Positions 11,840 through 24,395 of a stretch of DNA of 64,000 bases are shown in pieces. This stretch comes from Aquatica leii (taxonomy: Eukaryota > Arthropoda > Insecta > Coleoptera > Lampyridae): contig CM069439.1 of assembly GCA_035610365.1 (NCBI GenBank), forward strand, positions 15,947,533 to 16,011,532, in the 5' to 3' direction. A model generated the notes under the pieces. It searched no databases. It had not been told where the DNA came from and saw only the letters and a program-made list of their open reading frames with translations. Position 1 is the stretch's first letter; every line of letters starts with the position of its first letter. The position numbers and the translations under genes were made by a program.

Positions 11840-14800
11840 GTAAGTCGATTTATCTTTATGTTGAAGAAATGATATTACACAAACTTTAGATATTGAAAGA
11901 CGATTGTTGAAAATTTTATTTGGTGAAAGGTTATACTGTATTTATAGGATGACATGACACGAAAGTCGATACTTGTCACGGAGGACAAAGTACCTCGATA
12001 TTCGGGAGCGAATTTATCTTCTCCGGAATCTGCTTATTCGACAGGGTATTCCACTGACGGGACATCGCCGGGAGCACCACCAGAATATTACATAAATATA
12101 AGATCAGGTAAATAAAAACACTATAATACAACTCTATTCCCTCCAGTCTTCCTAAGCATTTTACGCGTACGAACCTTTTCACTATATCGAAATGCTGGGT
12201 TATTATTATATATAATGTTACTCAAGTGTATTTATCTACCCTCTTTTTGTTACTGCTCTAAAGTGGAACATAAATTACCGTTTTGTGATTGCGTGGTTTA
12301 ATTAAGGACGAGCACATTATGTAAATGTTTTATAACAAACATTAATTAAATACGCTTCTTTTTAATGTAATTACGTATCATAAAGTATATACAGCTAACA
12401 GTATAAAGCAAATTTTGATTTAAGTGCTTTTATGAAAGAGGTGCTCGAGTTTGAGTGCTTTTAGAATAAGTAAGTAGCTGATCAAGAAATAGAATATTGA
12501 CGACATCTTACGATTGAATACAGAAATCGTACGTATATCTTTAATTTAAAATTCAAATATAATCAACAGAGAAAGCATTTAAATACACTCTGAAATTTAT
12601 TTTATAGAAAATCAATTTGATTTATACTTTTATGCTACGTATTCTATTTAATTTCCTTTAGTTTACATCGCAAAAAAACAAAACTTTTTGTCAAATTAAA
12701 ATTGAACTTTAATAAACCAACATATTTATGCGATCTGCGTTTAAATAGTTTAGTTTCGAACATCGTAATGACGCTTTATCGACATTATTCTTTAAAAAAT
12801 GTATGTTTCTTCTCAAGCATATGAAGTAACAACACTACACTTTTCCAAACGTTCATACTTTATTTAAGCCAAAATAATCTCTAAACATCAGTTACTTTGT
12901 ATTTTATTTTTTATTGGTAAAGTAATAAACTAACAATATGATAGAAGGCTTTAATTTTTTTTTCTTTAGGAGGCCGCTATATCCCACCGACTGCATCAGA
13001 AAATAAAAATTACGGATCTCCAACAACTAATCGTGCCACAATCAAATTTAAAGATAAACCAGTAGCTCAGGATATTTCAAACAAACAAAATCAATTTTTG
13101 AATAACCGAGACGATCTAGGAACTTCAGACGTCAACGGCGATTATCCTGTTATTTCAACTGTATGAAAATGATTGACTTTTTTCAGTTTTTAACAATTAA
13201 TTTTTAGTCTTCGGATTACGGCAATTATAAAAACATTTCGAACGTTGCTCATAATCTACCTTTATCAAATGGATCTGCGTCTAAATACAAAGAAACTACC
13301 AACGCTAGTGTAATGTCTCCGAGGCAACGTAATCGAATTCGGACAAATCCTTGGGTACCAGCAAATAACATCAGTCCAGGTAATAGCTGTATTGGACTTT
13401 CTTATCGACAAGAATGTACAAAGTCTCCTGTTACAAAAAGTCCGTAAGTATCATTCTTTGCTATTTATTTATAAAGTTAAAAACATCTTTTTAGAGCATC
13501 TCGTCGATATTGTCCATCTAAAACTGTTCAAACTTCTATCAATAAAGTTTCAAAAAGTCGACAATCTTTGTCATCTTCTTCTTGTTCCTCGTTAAGCACC
13601 ACAGCTAGTACAAACTGGGACTTGAGTTTAGCAAGACAAAACTCAAAATTGGATATTGAAAGTGACGACGAAGATTGTACGTTAAACGAAATGATGGGAA
13701 AATATGATGAAAGTTACGTGTATGAAAAGGAAACTGATATTTTAAGTGATAGCGATGCTACAGATTGCGAGACTGACATCGACACCGGCCAAGGCAGCAA
13801 CGGTGAGCAGGATTCGGCTCAAGGTGAATTTGATTTCATAGATAACGGATCGTATTTGGAATTTAATATTGATATGAAAAATTCTAAGAACACGGGACAT
13901 TGCACTTACCATAACTACGATCTTCGGAAGAAAACTTCGCGGAAACGAACCGTTAGAAGGTCCATAAAACAAGAAGCGCAATATCATGCATGCGTGTCTA
14001 AACAGTCCGAAAGGCGCAGACGTTCAAATTCGTCTAAAAAAAAAGTAAAAGCGATAGCTACAGACCACGTATTTTTACAATCGCCTTTGACTTATACTCA
14101 AAATACGGGATCAAGAAGCGCCGGAGCTACACCATTATCAGCTAGACGCACTAGACAAACCACATCTAAACTCGTAACCGAGGATAATTTACGTAGAAGA
14201 TCTAATTCTGTTACGTTTAATTCTCATTCGGTTCACATAATTAATCAAAAAGATAAAGAAGCGGATAAGAAATACAGAGAGTTAATCAACGAAGCCGATC
14301 GCTTATTAACCAGTATGAAGTCTAACGTTTTAAGCCCAAGGCGAATGCCAGTTCCGCCAAACAAACGAGTCGAGTTATTACGCAACGCCGAGTCGTCGAA
14401 GACAGATGCTTTTGTAAAAAATAGACTGATAGATGATACTGCAAATTTACACGTATCTAGAATTCCGTCCAATAATTTTAATTCTCCTAGGTTTAGTCCT
14501 ATAAAAAATCATATTACTAATTTTATAAGTAATAATTCACCAGTGCTGATGAGAAAAGACGCTTTGTCTTTAGGAGTATCAACAAATAATAGAAAAGAGT
14601 TACGTTTTCCAGCTAAATCTGGTAATTTGGTTTTGGGAATAGAAAAGTCTCAGGGTTTGCATCCTCAAACTGATGTTATGGCGCGAAAAAATATCAGGTA
14701 TCGACGAAGAAGCACTAAAACTGCATTGCAACGGCGACACAATGTGGATACCAGTGGCAGTTCAGATTCTGACGACGATCCAAGAAACTTCGAATATTGC

Positions 14801-15115
14801 TGTCCACATAGTGAACCGCTGAAAAGAAAAGTGTATAATGATGCACATAATACGGTTGCGTTTAATGTAAGTAACGATAGTACCTGTAATACAGATTCTT
14901 TAAATAAGTCATCTTCATCTTTACTACCAAAAATAAACACGTCTTTCCGAACCCCAGCTAATAACTTCAGTTGTGGAATGGGAAATAACGCCAACGCCGA
15001 GAATTTACGACATCAAGTGTTACTTAATACTATTGCTAATTTAAAACGTAATTTAGAGAGCCAATCTGCATCTTTGCGACGCGTTTACAAAAGTTCGAAC
15101 AGCATACCCATGTAA
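11678..15115 (+). CDS. Five-exon gene, unrecognised Ser/basic-rich 789-aa protein
   Basis: Joined as 11678-11839, 11948-12107, 12970-13160, 13208-13443, 13495-15115. All introns are GT...AG, the phases agree, and the sum is 2,370 nt (789 codons plus stop). The ATG has A at -3. The protein starts basic (RSWMEAVRPRKKQQRKEK), then has a conserved-looking SPESAYSTGYSTDGTSPG block followed by PPEYYINIR (residues ~78-107), a serine run, an acidic patch (ESDDEDCTLNEMMGKYDESY), repeated basic clusters (RKKTSRKRTVRR), an EYCCPHSEPLKRKVY segment, and a C-terminal amphipathic helix (about residues 750-780). There is no catalytic domain, signal peptide or membrane segment. A nuclear or scaffold/adaptor role is inferred only. 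The final codons end ccc at|gtaagt, a perfect donor, so a further exon is possible, for example one beginning after the AG at about 15525. Confidence 0.75.
11948..12107 (+). CDS. Exon 2 of unrecognised gene
   Basis: Acceptor tttatag, donor gtaaat, ends phase 1. Holds the AYSTGYSTDGTSPG motif, the part of the protein that looks most constrained. Confidence 0.8.
12970..13160 (+). CDS. Exon 3 of unrecognised gene
   Basis: Acceptor tttctttag; GGRYIPPTASE start; polar, Asn-rich. Ends phase 0 at gtatga. Confidence 0.75.
13208..13443 (+). CDS. Exon 4 of unrecognised gene
   Basis: Acceptor after aatttttag, 47-bp intron upstream. Carries SPRQRNRIRTNPWVP. Donor gtaagt, ends phase 2. Confidence 0.75.
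13495..15115 (+). CDS. Exon 5 of unrecognised gene (residues 250-789)
   Basis: The large terminal exon, open for 540 codons with coding-like composition: serine run, acidic patch, several basic clusters, C-terminal helix. The stop TAA at 15113-15115 overlaps a strong donor (at|gtaagt at 15112), so the annotated end may be a read-through of an intron. Confidence 0.8.
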
Positions 15116-18049
15116 GTGCACGTTTTTCAAAACCAGTTCTTTTCTTTGCACTGTTTGTTAATTTATAAGAAACTATTCTAGTTCTAAACGACGCTTTTGG
15201 GTGTCAAAAAATGGTTTCAGCGTATTATTTGACCGAAATCCAATTCTTCTATTTTTACTAGTTAAAATAAGTACAAGTAATTGCTGTATTATTTTTCTGG
15301 AACATTACCGCTTTTTGTCACTATCCTAGGCAATTAAATTGTTAAAGTTCAAGTGCCAAACATAGGCCTATCTTATATCAAATTTTATATTACCAACAAA
15401 TTCTCATATAAACAAAATTCTTCCAGTTTATAGACGTGCACTGTTTCTTCATAGTTAATTTATAGACAAAGGAAAATTTATCATAAGATCAAAAAAATTC
15501 TATTTTCAAAATCCATAATTTTTTAGGATACATCAGTTCCTTTAATACAAATAGGAACTTGCGCAAAACTTATGGGACACGGTAAAGTAAATGAAACCTA
15601 ACGGAAAATAATACCAGGTATGTCCAAACAACAATTGTTTTTCTGTATCTCTAAATAAAAAACTGTTTTCTTAACTTGTTTTTACAGGAATATATTTGTG
15701 TATGAGGAAATAAAGAAAAAACCAAGAATATCTAGGGAAAACGAGACTATATCCAAATAAGTCAGTACTTCTACGCTTTTATGGTATCTAACATAGTTAG
15801 TGATTGTAGTATCATAGCGTAGTTTTGTTTTGAATCCAAATAGATATAGTAGCTTCAACCGTTTCGTTATCTTCTATATATTTCTAAAATTATTTTCTTA
15901 GTTTAGTTTTTCGAATTTTCTGGTAGTTGTTGTTTTGGTACGGAAAAATTAACAATTGTTTCATAGTTATGCTGCTGAATAAATCCAAAATTGTTTCGTA
16001 TGGAAAATTTACATTCTTCAGTTTTAGTATTACTGGAATAGTTTAATGCAGTGTCATCAGAAACTTTTTTAATAATTATTATACGAATCCGGAAAAATAT
16101 GTGCAAAGAAAGATTTTCTTTCTATATAAAGTTTTTCAAGTTGTCAGTTATCGGTGTTTTTTTTTCATATTGAAAATTGTATCACAAACTATGTCCGATT
16201 ACTTGACAAAAGTATGGCTAATAGAATTAGTGTTGGTACTATCGGGCTAAATAAGTTTTCGTCTGTTATTGCTTCCTATATATCTTCCTACTCGGTACCT
16301 TAAATACATGGTTTAGTGCCAAACTGAATTTAGACAAACGTACTGATAATTTTCCAGTACACGATTAAGTCTAACAGAAATATTGTATCTGCCATAACTT
16401 GTTTTAAAGTATTTTGATAAATGTTGTTTGTTTGCGTCTTTATTGTTTAAAAAATAAACGTTTTTAGATAACTGTAGATGTTCTAAAAGTATTTGTTATA
16501 GATAGGTATATTGCACTAGTTAACAGTAGTGAAAACAAAATGTGTTAATTATTTCTAGATATAGTGTAGTGACAATATAGCATGAAATATTATTGCGGTT
16601 TCAAACATCCAAAGTGTACTCAAAGTAGAAAAAGTAGTAGCGGCATATAGACTTAGATATGTAATGCAGGGAAAAATTAGTTGAATAGTAAACATTTGGT
16701 TCAAAAAGATGTTAGTGTAATTTTATTTTAAACAGTAGAATCCGCTATATTAAAAAAACAAATATTGTCTTAAATTTGTATTATCCATAACTGAGTTATG
16801 GGATTTTTTTAAATTAGAAAATGTAGTTAATAAGTAGAATACTTCATTCCAATTAGAAAATTTTTGTGTTCAGTATAATGAATAAGACTGTTCTCGTCAG
16901 TATAAACATGTGTTATTTGTATGTACAGTTTTTTATAAAAATCTGTGTTATAAATATAGTTAGGTATCCTTAACAGCTATTTTTACAGTATTTTTGCAAA
17001 TGACATTGTCCTCATCAATAGGAGTGTTTCTATATTTTTGTTACAAAATGTGTAATATAGTATGAAAAAATGAGCTACGCTTGAGAAAGTTTCCTAACTT
17101 ACAATCTTTACATGTTCCGAAAGTTTTGGACATTATGTTGATTATCATCTCTGTTAATATACATGTATTGTTGTAACTACTCAAAGATGTTTTTATCTTT
17201 GACAAACTGTAACTGGTTAATATTCTTCATTAAATTATTTAAAAAAAGTATATAGCGTTTTAATTAATTAGTAAGTTTTTTTTAAATGTTTGTCTACCTA
17301 TTGGTTTCTTGGAACTCAAATATGCGTTGTTTATTGCTAGCAAACGCGTTATAATAGTACTGCATTGCCTTGAGTAAGACAAGTCGATTTTTTTTACTAG
17401 ATTGTATTTGGTTCTAAGTCTATGACAAGATGCTACAATTGCACATATCAAAATTTAATCGAAGACAAGGTATATTTGGATACCCACACATATATGCTCT
17501 AATTTTATTACTTTTGTGTATTATTTAAAATAAATTCTGTTGAAGCACCTTTTCGTAGCCGTCGTTTTATTTTTGGACGTATTCTTTTATGAAAGACTCT
17601 GTATTTGAATTTGTTTTATGCATTTCGTTTTCTATAAGATCATTTGAGTAATTTCGCATTAATTTGTCGAAGTTACTTAACGTTTTCAAATTTCAAATAA
17701 GTACCAATTAAGTACACTTGAATCATTTTGGTCGATTTCATTGTCATACGATTCAAGTACATTTTATAATTTATTAGTTCCGTCAGTATTTAGTTTTTGA
17801 TTTTACAAATTCAGATTGTAACTTTATTGCAGTACGTTCGTTTGCTTCAGTTGTTTATATTTTGTTATCATTTTGATGATTTAGCTGTTTGTTGAAATTT
17901 TGCATCTTGTTTCTACATTTATTGGTCTCTCTCGCGAAAGTTTACGTCACTGGTTTTAACTTTGGAAGTGGTAACCGAGGTTATAAAAGAATTGATTTTC
18001 GTTTATAAAAAGGTGAGTTTGCAAACTTACCAAGTACCTAAGAATATCG
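15116..18049 (+). other. 3' UTR / intergenic, no further gene
   Basis: Strongly AT-rich, without credible coding frames. Possible poly(A) signals include AATAAA at 17529-17534 followed by a T-rich stretch. Which is used cannot be told from sequence. Confidence 0.4.
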
Positions 18050-19826
18050 AAATGTAGTTCCGGTCGGGTAAATTTTAACCCTTAAAAAGAATTCGTAGGT
18101 ATCCGTTGAAATCATGAAGATGACTATAGTAAAATTTTAGTTTTTTTGTGGAAATAATTCCTAGTTCGTTTTAATTTTGTTGTATGAACTTTTAGATAAA
18201 CAAATTGTTTTTTCAAATCCTTCTACTTTCGTCGATGAAATTACCGAACCTGTAGTTCAACCTTCTGTTGTTGATACCGCTTTACAAACGTTTTCTACAG
18301 TTAGTCAAGATTTGGTTAGTCACCTTAAGAGTGTTTCGGTTTCTAAATGGAATTTAAAGTTTTATGGAGATTAGAAGTCAAACGCATTTTTAGAACTATA
18401 GTTGCCGAATTTTAATTATCGCGTAACGTTTCCAACCAACAGTTATTTTTTGAACGTACTGATCTTTTTACAGGTCATGCATTGATTTTTGATAGATATA
18501 TTTAAGATTCGGTTAATTCTTGTGAAGATTTAGTAAAACTTTTACGTGAACAGTTTCAACCTAACGATTATGATTCGCGACATGTTTTCACGTCTCAATG
18601 AATCTTTAGAACAAAAAGACACGGTTATTCATTCTCGTTTGTATCTTATTTGAGAACAACTTCAGAAATTAGAAAATCCAGTAGACGAATATCTTGTCGA
18701 AAATCATATTAAAGTGAATTCTGGACCTATTAAGGTAAGTTATTATCGTGTTTCGGCATTCATCCTAAAACAAATCGCTGCTGAACTTAAGAAAAAAATT
18801 AAGATAGATGTAGAAAAATCACAAAGCTTATGTCATCGACGTTAGGCTCAATGCTATATATAAGTGAAGATTCCAAGCAGTATACCGCGTTTACCGTACC
18901 GAATCGTGAATTGTTTCAATTCACTAGACTACCGTTTGGTTTAGCCAATGCTAATGCATCTTGACAAAAACGTATCGTATCGTATTCTTGGACTTGAATT
19001 AGAGCCTTATGTTTTTGTTGTTTTTTTTTTGTATTTGTGCTTTAACTCCAAGCATTTAGAAATTCTTTCTGAAGTTTTACGTAGATTAAAAGAAGCTAAT
19101 TTAACTTTGAGTAAAGATAAATGTCAGTTTTGTTGTTCCAAACTTCGTTATCTGTATTACGTTATAAATTTTAATGGTTTGGCAGTTGATCTTTCAAAAG
19201 TAAAGCAGTTTCGCAAATTCCTGTGTCTTTTAGTGTTGCCGAGGTTAGACATATTATTGGTATGACATCTTGGTATAGACGTTTTGTTTCAAATTTTTCA
19301 AGGATTACAGTTTTTTTGACTACTTTGTTAAAAATTTTAAAATTTAAATGAACGCCAGACTGTGATGACACTTTTTACATTATCAAAAATTATTTAGTTT
19401 TAGCTGCTACTTGTTCTGATTTTCTGTACCTTTTACTGTTCAAACTTTATTTTTTGGTATTAGTTTTGTTCTTACTCAAGTCATTAATGGAGAAGAACAC
19501 GTTATTTGTTACAATAGTCGTTCTTTAACTAAATGTGAAAGAAAATATTCAACTACCGAAAAAGAATGTTTGGCTGTCTTTTGGTCTATAGAAAAGTTAA
19601 GTCCATATTTGGAAAGTTCCAAGTTTACTGTCGTTACCGATCATGCTTCCTTGGTATGGTTGCATAATTTAAAAAAAACTAGCGGACCATTAGGAGCCGT
19701 TAGGATCCAAAAATTTGATTTTTAAACTATTTATCGAAAAGGAAAAAATCATGTGCTTCCTGATACCTTTTCTCGATCTGTACCGATTATCGACACTGTG
19801 GATTCGGCTGAATCCAGCAGTGATGT
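18050..19826 (+). mobile_element. Ty3/gypsy LTR-retrotransposon remnant (gag, RT, RNase H)
   Basis: Translated in shifting frames, it shows a Gag segment (about 18180-18700: SKWNLKFYGD, later LVKLLREQFQPNDYD), then RT motifs (ISEDSKQYTAFTVPN, FTRLPFGLANAN at about 18850-18960; LSKDKCQF near 19120), then RNase H (SRSLTKCERKYSTTEKECLA, VTDHASLVWLHNL at about 19520-19680) and LPDTFSR near 19760. Protease and the first RT blocks are missing, there are many stops, and no LTRs were found. It ends at the poly(T) of an inserted LINE. Confidence 0.8.
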
Positions 19827-19948
19827 TTTTTTTTTTTAATTCAAGAGATGGTTCGTCTAGCGCCCCTGCACTCCGGTCTCCTTTGTCCTTTTGTGCATCT
19901 CTGATTTATTACTCCCTCATCAGTTCTGTTTCGTGAATGAAGTTTATT

Positions 19949-21105
19949 CTAAGGGGCTTTTTTCAACTTATCATCGGTTAGCTTTGGTTTTCCGAGAATC
20001 GTGCGTTGCATTTGATACGCTTCGCATTTACACAGCAGATGCTGCGGAATCTCGTCGTCTTTCAAGCATCCGCGGCATAAGAGACTATTTTGCAATCTCA
20101 TTTTATGCATATGTTTGTTAAGGCCACAGTGCCCTGTAATTCGTCCCATGAATTTCCTTAATTTTTGTCGACTCATGCTTGATAGTGCAGTTTGAGTGTT
20201 TAATTGTGGCTCTGTAACGAAGAGTTTTGTGTGCCTCATCCCTGAAGAGTTTTTCCATAGTTTTTTATGCTCCGCTGCAAGTTTGCTGCGAATTATTTCT
20301 TTTCCGGTCTCGTATGCGATTCCGAAAACGGGTTCAGGTTCGATATATGTCCCTGTTGTGCCCTTTTTTGCTAGTGCGTCCGTCATTAGGTTACCCTTTA
20401 CATTCTGGTCTTTTGGTATCCAGATAAGCTGCACAGGTTGGCGATTTATCAATATTTCCAGACTGTTTATGCATGTCATAATCAGTTTGGATTTTATTAC
20501 TGGTGATCTTAGCGCCAGTAGTGCTGCTTGGCTGTCAGGCATGATCGATATAGACCCATTTGTGAACGATTTCGAGTCGATAATGTTCCTGACACACCAG
20601 TCAATAGCAGCAACTTCAGCTTGAAAAGTGGATGCATATTTACCCAAAGTCCGGTACCGTTGCGATTTTTGGCCCTATCTGTGTACCAGATAGTTCCTTT
20701 AACCGCGCCCGGGTAAAAGGTTTTTGTCCACTCGTCTCGTGACGGTATTATCACTTTAAATTTCTTTAAAATGTGATAATTTTTTGTGAAGTCGGATCTC
20801 ATAGTTAAGATTGTTTCTTCACGCAGCACGTTGTATGTACCCGGTTTGTTTTTCCCGGTAATTGACGCTTGTCCATTAATCTGCAGCCTGTATGCTGCTT
20901 GTCTTGCTTCCATCATTACAACAAGGTGTAATGGTGGAAGTGAAAGTAGTGCTTTCATGGCTGCTGTGGGCGTGGTTCTCATCGCTCTTGTTATCAGTAG
21001 ACATGCCATTCTCTGTACTTTGCTTAGCTTTGCAGCTGTGCTTTTCAGGTTGGTTCTCTCGCCCCATACAAGCGCGCCGTATGTGATGATGGGTCTTGTT
21101 ACCAC
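19949..21105 (-). pseudogene. R1-like LINE ORF2, thumb/RNase H/Cys-His tail (frameshifted)
   Basis: Two overlapping frames: 21105-20509 (RPIITYGALVWGER, IWYTDRAKNRNGTG with the first RNase H Asp) and 20647-19949 (STFQAEVAAIDWCV with the Glu, IMPDSQAALLAL with the third acidic residue, then CRGCLKDDEIPQHLLCKC, a Cys-His tail). The frameshift sits in the RNase H at about 20.6 kb. Confidence 0.8.
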
Positions 21106-21141
21106 AGTTTATAGCCATATGGTCATTCTGGGTTTCAATCC

Positions 21142-22032
21142 CTATGTGTGCCCGACCATCCGTTTGGTTGCATTAAAAACCCTGATGGCCTTCGTTGTGA
21201 CTTTTTCTAGATGAGCATTGAAAGTCAGTCTAGTATCAACAGTAAGTCCCAGATATTTGACTTTTTTTGTCATCGATAGCGTAACTCCGTACATCGTAGG
21301 TAATTTTATGTCATTCGTTTTCCGTCGTTTGGTAAACGAAACAATTGCCGTCTTAGTTGGGTTCACTGATAGTTCCTCTTTTTTGCACCATTTTTTGATG
21401 ACCTAAAGCAAACACCCCGCCGTCTTCTAGTTCCTGTAGTAGGTCGTCCATGACAAGGCACCACAGTAGGGGTGATAGCACCCCGCCTTGTGGGCATCCG
21501 CCAGCCACTTTGGCTCCCACAGTGTTACCGTACAAAGTAGCTTGTACCGTCCGATTCCTGAGCATTGAGTTGACCCAGTTTCGGACTAGAGGTGTAATTC
21601 CTTTTTTCTCTATTGTCCTTGCAATTGAGATGAAGGTAGTATTGTCAAATGCTCTTTCAATATCTAGAAAAGCACCCAATGCAATATCATTGTATTGGAT
21701 TGCATTTTTGCATCTGCTTACTATAGTTGGTGAATTGCTAGCTAGCAAGATTTTCCAGATTGGTAAGCATACTGGTTTCGGTGCAGAGGCGAAGCCTTTA
21801 GTGCCCCGTCCCGTATATACCGGTCGACTACTTTTTCAAGTAGTTTTAAGGTGAAAGAAGTTAAGCTGATTGGTCTGTAAGATTTAGCCTGGGCGTACGT
21901 GGATCTCTCTGGCTTGGGTATAAATACCACCTTGACAATCCGCCAGCTGTTTGGTATGTGCAAAAGTACTAAGCTGGCTCTAATAATTTCGCATACAGCG
22001 CTTCGAAGAGCAGCAAATCCTTTTTGCAGCAT
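21142..22032 (-). pseudogene. R1-like LINE ORF2, reverse transcriptase part (broken)
   Basis: Reads IPNSWRIVKVVFIPKP and SYRPISLTSF (22032-21742), then in another frame GAFLDIERAFDNTTF (first catalytic Asp) and GCPQGGVLSPLLW, then NPTKTAIVSFTKRRK (thumb) at 21366. Around 21400 the text jumps from ELEDGGVFALGHQ to KKWCKKEELSVNP in a different frame. The YADD box expected between them is absent, a deletion of roughly 25-30 residues. Confidence 0.85.
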
Positions 22033-22467
22033 GATGGGATAAATTCCATCGGCTCCTGAAGACTGAAAGGGTTTAAACGTATTGATTCCCTATTCTAGGT
22101 TTTCAGGATTGATTATTTTTGGCTAAGTCCCAGTTCCTTTTGGGTGCCCGTTTGTTTGGTACCTCTAGGTCCTGGTGCTTAGGTTCAGTTAACGACGAAC
22201 CCGGGAAGTGTTTTTGCAGTAGTTCTTGCAAAGTACCTACAACCGAGTCGTAAACTTTTCGTTTTCGGTCAGCAAAGAACCAATGTTTCTAGTGCGGTCT
22301 TTGCTCAGAGCTTTTTAGAGTCGAGAGCTTGTAGGTTCGTTTTCTACGTCCCTACAGTACCTTCTCCATGAGTCTCTCTTTGCTTTTTTAATAGCATTGT
22401 TGTATGTTGTGAGGCTGGTTTTGTATTCATCCCAGTCTTCGCTTTTTTTGGCTGTATTAAATAGCCT

Positions 22468-23526
22468 TCAGGTGCGTGCCCTTGCTTTGTCAAGCTCCCT
22501 GTTCCACCAAGTTATTTTGTTGGGGGTTTGTTTGACAGTTTTTGGGCAGCTAGCTTCAAATGCGGATTTTAATGAATTAACAATACTATCCGTCATTAGT
22601 TCTAGCTCGTGCGTTGATCTTGCAACTGTGGGACAGTCCCTGATTTGGCCCGCTAAAGTTTCGTTGAACAAATCCCAGTGAGTTTTTCTCGGGCTTCTGT
22701 ATTCCATTACGAGTTTCCTGTCTGATTCAATGTTGAATCGAATGTATCTATGATCAGATAAAGAAGGTTCATCTGATACATGCCACATTTTTATCACTTT
22801 GCTTGCTTTTGGACTAGCAAGCGTAAGGTCAATAACTTCACTGCGCGACACGGTTATAAACGTAGGCGCATGTCCGTTATTTATTATGTCTAAATTGCCT
22901 TTTAAAATAAATTCTAAAAGTTTTTCACCTCTTGGATTTGTGTTTGTGCTCCCCCACAAGGTGTGGTGTGCATTAGCATCACATCCAAGAATCAGTGGTT
23001 TGTTGGCCCCACTGTTAATCAGCCTGTGGATTTCCTCCGGTGGCGGCGATCCTGTCTGGTCGTAGGGGAGGTAACCGGATCCGATAATAAACTCTCTCCG
23101 GTTGCCTTCCTCTACTACAGATATTTTAGCTGCCACTAGGTCTCTAGAACATAAATCCCACAATGGCATTAAGTTTAGTGCATTTTTTACAATAATGCAT
23201 GTGCGAGGGTTGTGCACAAGCTGGGCCGCAAGCAGCCACCTACCTGGACAGTTCAACCCTTTTATTGTTCCCTTGTGGATCCATGGCTCCTGGACAAGGG
23301 CGATGTCAATGTCGTGTGTCACGATATAAGCACTGAGGGCCGCTGAGGCTGCCCTACAGTGATGTATGTTTATTTGAACTACTTTCAGCATTAGATTTGC
23401 GTCAGGAAGTTCTTTCTGGCTCTGGATTTTCATCCATTGCCTCGTGGACATCTCTTGTAGCATCCGGTTCTTTGCTGTTCTTTTTGGAGTCGGCCAGCGC
23501 CCGGAGAGTGATCCTTGAAAATCCAA
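22468..23526 (-). pseudogene. R1-like LINE ORF2, AP endonuclease part
   Basis: 352 codons. Endonuclease core from about residue 48: VVQINIHHCRAASAAL, DIALVQEPW (catalytic Glu), ILGCDANAHHTLWGS, VIDLTLAS and LSDHRYI (terminal Asp-His). The order and motifs are those of R1-clade endonucleases that nick the target site. It ends by frameshift before the RT. Confidence 0.85.
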
Positions 23527-23598
23527 GATGCAATTGGTTGGTTGACGCTTCCACCTTTTCCCAGGACCCCTTGTCCATAAACAGGATCTGGTTTAGAA

Positions 23599-24369
23599 TT
23601 AACCACCCGTCACGTTTCGGTACTGATGTTGTTCTGTACCGATATTCTTTTCAACTGGGTGGCCGGTTCCAGTGCTGTTCCCGGGACCCAAGTGATAACC
23701 TTCTTGGATGCAGGAAAGTCTTGCCTCTTGCAAGTCCTCCCCCAGTGGTTTCTTAATATTTGACGTGCCGACTAGCCACTCTCTGGTTGCTTCGTCTGCG
23801 TACGTTATTTTCAGAAATCCCTTTTTATAGGCACGTTTCTGAAAAGGCGGAGAAGCTTGTCCCTTCTCCAATTCGTCAATCCATCCAAGTATCGAGGTTT
23901 TTATGACCTCGGATTCTTCAGGACTGATGGTGTTTTCAGGGAACCCTTTTGGTATAATTGCAAGAGCAATTCCCGTCAGAGTGTCCCTGAATGTCTTTTT
24001 TTGGGTTCCTTCGACCCCTCGACTACGCTTTACCGGTCGTTTTTGTGACAGCGGTGTGCTACTGCTAGAAAGGTTGCGTTTTTGCGCCCCTGTTCCGGCA
24101 GTTAGTATCGTTGCGTGCGCCGTCTGGTGTCGCTGTTGCGTTCCTGACGTGCCCGCCTTTGCTTCTTGCATAGCTGGGTTTCGCTGTTGCGTCCCCGAAA
24201 GCTTTTTGGACTTTTCGGGTTCGCGCTTAGCGTCAGCCATTATTTTTGGGTTCTGCTCAGAGTCCCCGTCTTTTTTTAAAATTTGAGTCGATGGTTCCAT
24301 ATATGTTCCCACGAGTGCGGAGGAAAAGAAGGTCGCCGTGCGCAGTGCGCAGATTTTAATGAAATACAC
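23599..24369 (-). pseudogene. R1-like LINE ORF1 protein (256 codons)
   Basis: Hydrophilic N-terminal half with four GTQQR/GTQKR-type repeats (GTQQRNP, GTQQRHQ, GAQKRNL, GTQKKTF), then a globular half (FRDTLTGIALAIIPKGFPEN...WLVGT) resembling the ORF1 domain common in insect R1/jockey LINEs. Known function of the class: RNA binding in the retrotransposition particle. The frame is open here, but the partner ORF2 is dead. Confidence 0.6.
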
Positions 24370-24395
24370 TCTGATAAGATAAGTCCCATTTAGAG

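Larger units (their letters stand above)
19827..24395 (-). mobile_element. R1-clade LINE inserted into the gypsy remnant
   Basis: Minus-strand element with a poly(A) tail seen as a T-run at 19828-19840 and its 5' end near 24.4 kb. Order on its own strand: ORF1 (24369-23599), AP endonuclease (about 23390-22720), RT (about 22300-21150), RNase H (about 20720-20450) and a terminal Cys/His motif. ORF2 is split by frameshifts and the RT active-site region is deleted, so it cannot move by itself. It lies about 430 bp upstream of the Nf1 start codon, in opposite orientation. Confidence 0.88.

Noticed and set aside
13742-14994. Minus-strand frames opposite the large exon 5
   Set aside because: Shadows of the + strand coding exon, which has consistent splicing and composition.
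20196-24286. Plus-strand frames across 20.2-24.3 kb
   Set aside because: Antisense shadows of the R1-like LINE, whose domains read clearly on the minus strand.
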